From: Bacteroidia bacterium | GTDB lineage: Bacteria; Bacteroidota; Bacteroidia; NS11-12g; UBA955 | NCBI GenBank assembly: GCA_023254645.1 | Contig: JALRLA010000186.1 | Coordinates: 1 to 5,339 of the forward strand | Length of the DNA: 5,339 nucleotides | Direction of reading: 5' to 3' | Shown here: positions 1-4,561 of the stretch, one piece after another | Layout: each line of letters begins with the position of its first letter | Position numbering within the stretch: the first letter of the stretch is position 1 | Translations under genes and position numbers: made by a program | The notes under the pieces: model-generated | What the model saw: only the letters and a program-made list of their open reading frames with translations | The model's database searches: none | Told to the model about the DNA's origin: nothing

Positions 1-396
1 TACATGACTATGTACTGCCTTGTCATCTGGTGGTTAACCGACCTGAGTTTGACAACCAGAGGAGCGAGATCAGCTTTCTCTATTGCATTTTTGGGTCCCG
101 AAAGCCAACAGATCCCAACCGCCATCTGGTTCAAAATTGCCTATACCTTGATTTTCGTCAGCTTCTTGGTTTATCTATTAAACACGTATGCGGTGAAAAA
201 AGCAGGCCCTACACTGGCCGGGATCTACATCTATCTGCAACCCCTTCTAGCGGCCATCATAGCTTTAACCTTAGGCCGAGATGAAATGAGTCTCGAAAAA
301 TCCATTTGCATGGCCTTGGTTTTGTTGGGCGTATGGTTTGCGAAGGAAAATAGCCCATCTGTTTTATCGAATCGCGTATCTTCGCGCAACAATTGA
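1..396 (+). CDS. EamA/DMT-superfamily transporter, C-terminal part (5' end outside window)
   Basis: The frame is open from base 1 and ends at TGA 394-396, so this is the last ~131 residues of a longer gene. Counting from the ATG at 4, the end looks like the second EamA repeat of drug/metabolite transporters. There is a membrane helix at about 45-64 ending in YLLNTYAVKKAGP, then GIYIYLQPLLAAIIA (about 73-87), a short GRDEMS turn, and a last helix at about 98-113. The (Y/L)xxxPxxAxxxA helix followed by a charged turn and a final GV-type helix is the usual EamA ending. Full-length members have about 300 residues and ten helices in the inner membrane; substrates vary and cannot be told from this end. 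The first ~38 residues are unusually polar (TTRGARS, PESQQ) and match the family poorly. ATGs at 4 and 10 are unlikely to be the true start. The next gene begins 2 bp after the stop, so the two are probably cotranscribed. Confidence 0.8.
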   Translation, partial: YMTMYCLVIWWLTDLSLTTRGARSAFSIAFLGPESQQIPTAIWFKIAYTLIFVSFLVYLLNTYAVKKAGPTLAGIYIYLQPLLAAIIALTLGRDEMSLEKSICMALVLLGVWFAKENSPSVLSNRVSSRNN

Positions 397-398
397 CC

Positions 399-725
399 AT
401 GCAAAGCGCCAAAGCCAATACCATTCTTCAAAGCATCATCGACGATGCAACCAAGAACGGCATCAATGCCGAATCTTACATTGCCCAATTGCAAGAAGCC
501 CGCGAGCTTGCCCTGAAAGAGGAAGATCCTTTGTTGGCTCGTGCGCTGCGTTTAACTTGGCAACATTTGGAAGCCAACGGCAACTTCGGCATTGAATTGG
601 CTGAAGAAATCGAAAGCGAAGAAGAGAATTTCACCTATTTCTTGTCTCTGTGCATCAAAAGTGACAACACTTACAATCGAGACGAATTGCGTGAAATGAC
701 CAACGCGCTTCAGGCATTGGCCTAA
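399..725 (+). CDS. Small acidic helical protein of unknown function
   Basis: A 108-residue protein that I do not recognise. I start it at ATG 399-401, two bases after the upstream transporter's TGA. A TTG at 393 in the same frame would overlap that stop and looks less likely. There is no signal peptide, membrane segment or cysteine cluster; it has a single Cys. It is rich in Glu, Ala and Leu, with heptad-like helical stretches at about 20-55 and an acidic run (EEIESEEEN) near 69-77, so a soluble cytoplasmic all-alpha protein is likely. The Bacteroidota-like absence of a Shine-Dalgarno sequence and the 2-bp gap suggest translation coupled to the transporter. Its TAA (723-725) overlaps the stop codon of the opposing minus-strand gene. 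That it is a real gene is supported by the full-length open frame and typical protein composition; its function is unknown. Confidence 0.7.
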   Translation: MQSAKANTILQSIIDDATKNGINAESYIAQLQEARELALKEEDPLLARALRLTWQHLEANGNFGIELAEEIESEEENFTYFLSLCIKSDNTYNRDELREMTNALQALA

Positions 726-736
726 AACGGAAGCGC
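705..736. terminator. Possible bidirectional hairpin over convergent stop codons
   Basis: The arms GCGCTTC (705-711) and GAAGCGC (730-736) are perfect complements. Between them AGGC (712-715) pairs with GCCT (720-723) around an ATTG loop, leaving AAAACG unpaired. Stacked together these give about 11 pairs with one bulge, centred on the overlapping stop codons of two convergent genes. No T-run follows on either strand, so it is not a classic intrinsic terminator; a transcript-end stabilising hairpin is the alternative. Confidence 0.3.
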
Positions 737-1207
737 TACGTGCAATCCAGCACTTAGGTGCTGAGCATGGGGTTCAACGGCCACTTCGGCATAAGGACCT
801 ACATCCAATAATCCTATTTCCCACTCGTAAGCAAATTCCAAATGGAAAGTGGGAATCCACTCCCGAACTCCGTCGTGAAATTCGGTGGTAATGCCGGGCT
901 CGAAACTCAAATGAGTGTGGTACCCAGGGCTGTATTGAAAATTCAAGCTGTAGGTGCGGTGCTGATGCTCATCCCATAGATGCTCATAGGCCGCGCCTAA
1001 TGCCCAACGTTTTTCGCCCAAGCGGTGAGCGTACTCCGCGTGCAGACCCCAAGCAACCGAACCAGCCTCCTCGCCAAAGAAAAATGCAGGCGCTGAGGCA
1101 ATGGAGATTTCTCGTTGGTGAAAGTGATCGTGTTCCTCTAGTTCGGATTGGGCTCGAAGCAGAGGAAAAGTTGAGATTAGTATAAAAATGGAGAAAACCT
1201 TTTTCAT
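722..1207 (-). CDS. Histidine-rich outer-membrane beta-barrel-like protein with signal peptide
   Basis: A 161-residue protein from ATG 1205-1207. A TTG at 1217-1219 is in frame, but it lies within the -7 promoter box and is unlikely to be the start. Residues 1-19 form a Sec signal peptide (Lys-Lys, hydrophobic core, LLRA|QS cleavage). The mature part alternates polar and aromatic residues, with strands such as WGLHAEYAHRL, WALGAAYEHLW, YSLNFQYSPGY, FHLEFAYEWEI and LSAGLHVALPF. It ends in Phe, the usual last residue of barrels inserted by BAM, so a small outer-membrane barrel is the best guess. There are about 15 His, including an HDHFH cluster just after the signal peptide and an EHLWDEHQH segment. 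This resembles, from memory, a recurrent uncharacterised Bacteroidota family with conserved His at strand ends. A role in metal binding is inference only. It is a single gene with its own promoter, divergent from gcvT. Confidence 0.75.
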   Translation of the reverse strand: MKKVFSIFILISTFPLLRAQSELEEHDHFHQREISIASAPAFFFGEEAGSVAWGLHAEYAHRLGEKRWALGAAYEHLWDEHQHRTYSLNFQYSPGYHTHLSFEPGITTEFHDGVREWIPTFHLEFAYEWEIGLLDVGPYAEVAVEPHAQHLSAGLHVALPF

Positions 1208-1216
1208 TTTGCGCCA

Positions 1217-1224
1217 CAAAATTA
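1217..1224 (-). promoter_or_regulatory. -7 box TAATTTTG for the His-rich barrel gene
   Basis: An exact match to the Bacteroidota -7 consensus TAnnTTTG, read on the minus strand, with its last base 9 nt before the ATG at 1207. I found no TTG/TTTG -33 element at the expected distance upstream. If transcription starts about 4 nt after the box, the leader would be only about 6 nt. Confidence 0.55.
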
Positions 1225-1240
1225 CACCCTAACCATCCGC

Positions 1241-1256
1241 TTGCATACTTTTGCAT
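1241..1256 (+). repeat. TTGCAT direct repeat, 10-bp period
   Basis: TTGCAT occurs at 1241-1246 and again at 1251-1256, exactly one helical turn apart, across the gcvT -7 box. A regulator binding one DNA face is possible, but six bases is short and chance is a fair alternative. Confidence 0.3.
1246..1253 (+). promoter_or_regulatory. -7 box TACTTTTG for gcvT
   Basis: An exact TAnnTTTG match, with its last base 8 nt before the gcvT ATG at 1262. It faces away from the minus-strand box at 1217-1224, so the 54-bp gap holds two divergent promoters. No clear -33 TTG is visible. The gap is too short to hold the glycine riboswitch that precedes gcvT genes in some other phyla. Confidence 0.55.
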
Positions 1257-1261
1257 GACTT

Positions 1262-2353
1262 ATGACCGAACAGGCTTTGAAAAACACCGCGTTGACATCC
1301 GTGCATGAAGGATTGGGCGCAAAAATGGTTCCCTTCGCAGGTTACAACATGCCTGTTTTGTACACCAATTTGATCCAGGAACACCAAGCGGTGCGCAACG
1401 CCATGGGCGTTTTTGACGTGAGCCACATGGGCGAGGTTTTCATCACCGGCCCAAAAGCCTATGATTTGATTCAATTCATCACCAGCAACGACGTTTCTAC
1501 CTTATACGATGGCCGGGTGCAATACTCCTGCATGCCCAATGACCAGGGTGGTATTGTCGACGATTTGTTGGTTTACCGATACAACGAAGAAAAATACTTG
1601 TTGGTCATCAATGCCTCCAACATCGACAAAGATTTGGCCTGGATGCACAAGCAAAACGAGAATTTCGGTGCCGACATTCGCAATGCCAGCGAGGAATACA
1701 GTTTGTTAGCCGTACAAGGACCTACATCAACCGAAGCCCTCCAAACCCTGACCAGCACGGAATTGGGCTCTATTGAATACTACCATTTCACCGATGGCCA
1801 AATGGCCGGACTGGACTGCATTATCTCCTGCACGGGCTACACCGGCTCAGGCGGTTTCGAATTGTATGTCAAAAACGCCGACGCCGAAGCATTGTGGAAT
1901 GCCGTCATGAAGGCTGGAGAGCCTTTTGGAATTCTCCCCTGCGGATTAGGCGCTCGAGACACCCTTCGTCTTGAAAAAGGATTTTGCCTGTATGGCAATG
2001 ATATCAATGACGAAACCTCTCCCATCGAAGCCGGATTGGGTTGGATCACCAAATTCAATCACCCGTTCATGATGAGCGACCATCATTTGGCCATCAAAGA
2101 AAACAAACCCACCCGTAAACTCGTCGGATTCGAATTGGTAGATCGTGGCATTCCCCGTCAACACTATCCCATTTGCAATGCAGAGGGCAGTGTGATTGGA
2201 GAAGTTACCTCGGGCACGCAAAGTCCCTCGTTGAACAAAGCCATTGGATTGGGCTATGTTCCCACTGAGCTGAGCAAAGCCGGTTCAGAAATTTACATCG
2301 AGGTTCGCGGCAAACTTTTGAAGGCCGTCGTGACCAAGATTCCGTTTTTGTAA
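1262..2353 (+). CDS. gcvT: Aminomethyltransferase, glycine cleavage system T protein
   Basis: A complete 363-residue T protein, normal length for the family. With tetrahydrofolate it releases ammonia from the aminomethyl-lipoyl H protein and makes 5,10-methylene-THF, the middle step of glycine cleavage in the cytoplasm. Visible family signatures are LGAKMVPFAGYNMPV (18-32), VFDVSHMGE (50-58), GGIVDD (96-101), NASNIDKD (117-124), GYTGSGGFE (192-200) and GARDTLRLEKG. The C-terminal barrel domain runs from RKLVGFEL to the end and contains GEVTSGTQSPSLNKAIGLGYV. An ungapped alignment from memory with Thermotoga GcvT puts Asp101 at the catalytic Asp96 and Glu200 at Glu195; both are present. ATG 1262 gives the usual N-terminal extension (KNTALTSVH) before the first domain. 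gcvH and gcvP are not next to it, so the gene stands alone. Its end faces the permease fragment across 6 bp. Confidence 0.97.
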   Translation: MTEQALKNTALTSVHEGLGAKMVPFAGYNMPVLYTNLIQEHQAVRNAMGVFDVSHMGEVFITGPKAYDLIQFITSNDVSTLYDGRVQYSCMPNDQGGIVDDLLVYRYNEEKYLLVINASNIDKDLAWMHKQNENFGADIRNASEEYSLLAVQGPTSTEALQTLTSTELGSIEYYHFTDGQMAGLDCIISCTGYTGSGGFELYVKNADAEALWNAVMKAGEPFGILPCGLGARDTLRLEKGFCLYGNDINDETSPIEAGLGWITKFNHPFMMSDHHLAIKENKPTRKLVGFELVDRGIPRQHYPICNAEGSVIGEVTSGTQSPSLNKAIGLGYVPTELSKAGSEIYIEVRGKLLKAVVTKIPFL

Positions 2354-2359
2354 GATCGG

Positions 2360-2851
2360 TTAGGAATCGTGACGAAGGGCCTCAATGGGGTCCAACTTCG
2401 CTGCGCGCTGTGCGGGGAGCAATCCAGCACCTAGGCCGACGGCTACACAAACCAAAACAGACAACAGCATCCAGGCCCAGGGAACAATAAAGGAGGTACC
2501 CAAAGCCATTCCTACACCATTGCCGATGGTCGTTCCGAGCACAATTCCTCCCAAACCGCCCAATTGACAAATCACCAAGGCTTCCACTAGAAACTGGTTT
2601 CTTATTTGCTTGGGGGTCGCTCCTAAGCTTTTTCTTAGGCCAATTTCTTTGGTTCGCTCGGTTACGCTGACCAACATGATGTTCATCAAGGATATGGCAG
2701 CCCCCAACAAGGTAATGACGGCGATGACTGTTCCTAGGAGCCTTACCATTTTTAGATTCTCCAAAGCTTCTTTGGCCATGGCATCGCTTTGAACAAGGAA
2801 AAAATCAGCTTCTTGACCCGGAGACAATCGGCGTATTCGGCGCATCACCAA
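2360..2851 (-). CDS. ABC permease, C-terminal FtsX-domain fragment
   Basis: This is the C-terminal 163 codons after the internal TGA. Possible restarts are TTG 2851, GTG 2848 or ATG 2845, 9-15 nt past the stop, with no Shine-Dalgarno sequence. The fragment begins with the conserved linker VMRRIRRLSPGQEADF. It continues with a helix at about 38-63 and the cytoplasmic FtsX signature TERTKEIGLRKSLGATPKQI (64-83), which in this family lies beside the ATPase contact region. Helices follow at about 89-117 and 126-146, then the typical ending LPAQRAAKLDPIEALRHDS. These three helices plus the single N-terminal helix of the upstream fragment make the usual four-helix MacB topology. Every conserved feature is intact, so the break is either very recent, an artefact, or tolerated. 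Alone it would lack the extracytoplasmic domain. It converges on gcvT with 6 bp between the stops. Confidence 0.75.
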   Translation of the reverse strand: MVMRRIRRLSPGQEADFFLVQSDAMAKEALENLKMVRLLGTVIAVITLLGAAISLMNIMLVSVTERTKEIGLRKSLGATPKQIRNQFLVEALVICQLGGLGGIVLGTTIGNGVGMALGTSFIVPWAWMLLSVLVCVAVGLGAGLLPAQRAAKLDPIEALRHDS

Positions 2852-2860
2852 ATAAGCCTC

Positions 2861-3625
2861 TCATATAGCTTGGTCCAAATCAACCAAATCAGCAACCCCT
2901 ACTGTAATCGTACAGTTTTCTTGAATGCGGGTAAAGTCTCGAGTGGCTCGGCTGATGGGGAGCAATACTTGACGATCCCCTCCAGACATACCCATACTAG
3001 AGCCTTTGGATTTTAGTATCCCCGCTACTTTGTATGATTTGCCATCTACTTTCACTTCTGCCCCCAACAATGAAGATGGCTTGGAGCCTGCTAGCTGTTT
3101 GGCCACTTCACTCCCAAGCCATACAACGGGCAAGGCCAATTCTACATCGGCCGCGCTTAAGCTACGGCCCTCTTCTATTTCATAGGAAGACGATTGCAAA
3201 TAATCATCGTCTACACCCAAAACCCGAATGTTGGGATTGGTTTCTATTGAGCGCTCCTTTTGGGAACTCTGTCCTTTCAACACACTAGATACTCGGCTAT
3301 TGAAGCCCACATTGACCGACAAACTCACGGTGTACTCTTGCGGCATATTGCGCTCAAATTCAGTAGCCTGTGCCATTCGAATATCTTTCCAATCACTGAC
3401 TTGACCGTTGCGCCGAAGGGAACCCGTATTTCGAATGGTAAAAGACTGGGAACCCATCTTAGAAAAGGTCTGAGTAATGGCTTGACCCATGGCATCTATG
3501 CTCGTCAAAATGCCAACCAGTGCTGAGATACCAATGGCGATGATTAATGCCGTGATGACGGCCCGCAATGCATGTGCCCTGATCGAACCCAATCCTTGGC
3601 GAACATTTTCTAGGGCAACCGACAT
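2861..3625 (-). CDS. ABC permease, N-terminal fragment (TM1 and MacB-like periplasmic domain)
   Basis: This fragment has 254 residues, from ATG 3623-3625 to the premature TGA. It starts like a MacB/LolC-type permease: an amphipathic segment (VALENVRQGLGSIRAHALRA), a helix at about 22-42 (ITALIIAIGISALVGILTSI), then a periplasmic core domain. The core includes SFTIRN, a region around RVLGVDDDYLQ and EEGRSLSAADVE, and VVWLGSEVAKQL, typical of the MacB_PCD fold. It ends inside the linker before the second helix. In the family, such permeases pair with a MacB-type ATPase to move lipoproteins, peptides or drugs, or act as mechanotransmission machines; the substrate here is unknown. No ATPase gene is in the window. 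It starts 6 bp after the Fe-S carrier gene's stop and has no promoter box of its own, so it is probably the second gene of that operon. Confidence 0.8.
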   Translation of the reverse strand: MSVALENVRQGLGSIRAHALRAVITALIIAIGISALVGILTSIDAMGQAITQTFSKMGSQSFTIRNTGSLRRNGQVSDWKDIRMAQATEFERNMPQEYTVSLSVNVGFNSRVSSVLKGQSSQKERSIETNPNIRVLGVDDDYLQSSSYEIEEGRSLSAADVELALPVVWLGSEVAKQLAGSKPSSLLGAEVKVDGKSYKVAGILKSKGSSMGMSGGDRQVLLPISRATRDFTRIQENCTITVGVADLVDLDQAI

Positions 3626-3631
3626 GGTAAA

Positions 3632-3976
3632 TTAGGCGGAAAAAGACTGCCCGCAACCGCAGGTTTCGGAAGCATTGGGGTTGTTGAATGAAAAACCTCG
3701 GTTGTTCAATCCGTTTTCCCAATCAACCTCCATTCCCAGCACATACATGATGTGAGCTTTGTTGAGCACAACGGGAATGCCTTCTACCTCATAATGGGTA
3801 TCCTTATCGGTGATCTCTTGATCAAATGCCAGGAGATAAGACATGCCACTGCATCCGCCGCCCTTGACTCCAATGCGCAAATGGGAGCGATCTTTCATCT
3901 CAAGGCTATTGTACAAACGGTGCAATTCTTCAAGGGCACCGGGAGTGAACTGAACGGGAACCGTAGACATACTCAT
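3632..3976 (-). CDS. A-type iron-sulfur carrier, HesB/IscA/ErpA family
   Basis: A complete 114-residue A-type carrier, close to the usual 105-120. These cytoplasmic proteins hold iron or an Fe-S cluster and pass it to apo-enzymes. The three ligand cysteines are present: Cys42 in GGGCSGMSY and Cys106/Cys108 in the C-terminal ETCGCGQSF. Other family marks are the opening FTPGALEEL, LRIGVKGGGCSG, and the stretch around NNRGFSFNNPNASETCGCG. ATG 3974-3976 is preferred because it lies 4 nt after a perfect -7 box; Met3 at 3970 is the alternative. Whether it is nearer ErpA, IscA or SufA cannot be decided by eye, so no symbol is given. Its neighbours are not an isc/suf cluster: a permease lies downstream and, divergently, a membrane protein plus a B12-dependent mutase. 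Confidence 0.94.
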   Translation of the reverse strand: MSMSTVPVQFTPGALEELHRLYNSLEMKDRSHLRIGVKGGGCSGMSYLLAFDQEITDKDTHYEVEGIPVVLNKAHIMYVLGMEVDWENGLNNRGFSFNNPNASETCGCGQSFSA

Positions 3977-3980
3977 GCTG

Positions 3981-3988
3981 CAAATTTA
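3981..3988 (-). promoter_or_regulatory. -7 box TAAATTTG for the Fe-S carrier/permease operon
   Basis: An exact TAnnTTTG match on the minus strand, its last base only 4 nt before the ATG at 3976, predicting an essentially leaderless mRNA. It overlaps the left arm of the dyad at 3985-3993. No -33 TTG is visible at the usual distance. Confidence 0.55.
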
Positions 3989-4030
3989 CCCGAAATTGTC
4001 GGACATGGGCATGGCCCCCTGTCGGGTAAA
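3985..4030. promoter_or_regulatory. 9-bp dyad in the divergent promoter region
   Basis: TTTACCCGA (3985-3993) and TCGGGTAAA (4022-4030) are perfect inverted copies separated by 28 bp. Each strand therefore carries TCGGGTAAA close to its own promoter box: overlapping it on the minus strand, 5 bp upstream of it on the plus strand. This could be a shared operator for the divergent genes. The long spacer makes an ordinary compact dimer site unlikely, and chance remains possible. Confidence 0.4.
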
Positions 4031-4035
4031 GCCTG

Positions 4036-4043
4036 TATCTTTG
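4036..4043 (+). promoter_or_regulatory. -7 box TATCTTTG for the membrane protein/mutase operon
   Basis: An exact TAnnTTTG match, with its last base 5 nt before the ATG at 4049. It supports that ATG as the true start rather than any upstream codon in the same open frame, which would run antisense through the Fe-S carrier gene. No -33 TTG is visible at the usual distance. Confidence 0.55.
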
Positions 4044-4048
4044 TCGAA

Positions 4049-4561
4049 ATGGAATCCTGGATCAGCTTATTGCTCTTCACCGTAGGCATCTTGGGGGTTA
4101 GCCTGTTATTGATACAGAGCTTCACCAAAACTAGCCTGGCTATGCTTCGGGGAGAAATTCTCAAACAAAACAACGACAAGTTGAGTTCACTCAAGCTTCA
4201 AGCATTTGAACGACTGACCTTATACTTGGAGCGAAACAGCATTCCTAGTTTGATTCAGAGCTTTGGCCAAAACCAGGGCAGCGCAGCCGCGTTTCGCGCA
4301 GCCGCAGTTGCCAACATCAACGAGGAATTCAACTACAACCTGTCGCAGCAAATCTATGTCAGCAAGCAATCTTGGGGAGCCGTCAAAGTAGTGCGCGAGC
4401 AAACCTTGCAACTGCTGCACATGGAATTCGCTAAGTTACCCACCGAGGCTACAGCCCTAGACTTTAGCCAAGCCTTGATCAAAGCCGTATCGGAAACAGA
4501 ATTGCCTCATCTGAAGGCCATTGATGTCATCAAAGGAGAAATTCAGTTGTTGTTCGAATGA
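4049..4561 (+). CDS. Single-pass membrane protein of unknown function, Bacteroidota family (DUF7935-like)
   Basis: A 170-residue protein started at ATG 4049. The frame is open back to 3752, but that extension is antisense to the Fe-S carrier gene, and the promoter box at 4036-4043 fixes the start. Residues ~5-24 form one N-terminal helix ([20 protein letters not shown]). The rest is soluble and helical, probably cytoplasmic. The segments [20 protein letters not shown] (49-68) and [21 protein letters not shown] (about 89-109) resemble, from memory, a small Bacteroidota family labelled DUF7935. I recall no known function. An Ala-rich stretch, [10 protein letters not shown] (78-87), comes from a short tandem DNA repeat. 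Its TGA overlaps the ATG of the mutase gene (ATGA), so the two are translationally coupled, which hints at a role linked to the mutase or simply at shared housekeeping expression. Confidence 0.85.
   Translation: MESWISLLLFTVGILGVSLLLIQSFTKTSLAMLRGEILKQNNDKLSSLKLQAFERLTLYLERNSIPSLIQSFGQNQGSAAAFRAAAVANINEEFNYNLSQQIYVSKQSWGAVKVVREQTLQLLHMEFAKLPTEATALDFSQALIKAVSETELPHLKAIDVIKGEIQLLFE
4281..4305 (+). repeat. Short tandem repeat coding [10 protein letters not shown]
   Basis: GCGCAGCCGC occurs at 4281-4290 and 4296-4305, a 15-bp period that keeps the reading frame and gives two five-residue units, SAAAF and RAAAV, inside the unknown membrane protein. It may be a recent in-frame duplication or just Ala-rich codon use. 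Confidence 0.5.

Larger units (their letters stand above)
2360..3625 (-). pseudogene. MacB/FtsX-type ABC permease interrupted by one in-frame TGA
   Basis: Read through, 3625 to 2360 is a single 421-codon frame of normal length for a MacB-like permease, with the full order: N-terminal helix, extracytoplasmic domain, three C-terminal helices. Codon 255 (2861-2863) is TGA. The frame is unchanged on both sides (DLDQAI, stop, EAYLVMRRIRRL), so this is a nonsense substitution or a base-call error, not an indel. Nothing else in the frame is damaged. TGA also ends the plus-strand frames at 394-396 and 4559-4561, so a genome-wide reassignment of TGA is unlikely. The fragments are also listed separately. 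Confidence 0.75.

Noticed and set aside
1217..1219. TTG start giving four extra residues on the His-rich barrel protein
   Set aside because: It overlaps the -7 box, and ATG 1207 gives a better signal peptide beginning MKKVF.
1208..1261. Glycine riboswitch before gcvT
   Set aside because: The intergenic gap is 54 bp, shorter than a single glycine aptamer, and no matching stems are visible.
1255..1308. Short upstream frame from ATG 1255 overlapping the gcvT start
   Set aside because: Only 17 codons, out of frame with gcvT, and its ATG would lie at or before the predicted transcription start.
2338..2368. Inverted repeat GATTCC/GGAATC between gcvT and the permease as a terminator
   Set aside because: Only six base pairs around a 19-nt loop with no T-run after it; too weak to call, although the 6-bp convergent gap leaves no room for anything else.
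2861..2863. TGA read as selenocysteine or as a reassigned sense codon
   Set aside because: It lies in a linker of a transporter with no redox role, no obvious SECIS-like hairpin follows, and other frames in the window end normally with TGA.
3752..4048. 99-codon N-terminal extension of the membrane-protein frame
   Set aside because: It runs antisense through the well-supported Fe-S carrier gene, and the promoter box at 4036-4043 places the start at ATG 4049.
4532..4540. AAAGGAGAA as a Shine-Dalgarno sequence for the mutase
   Set aside because: It ends about 17 nt before the ATG, too far for a functional site, and it lies within codons of the preceding gene.
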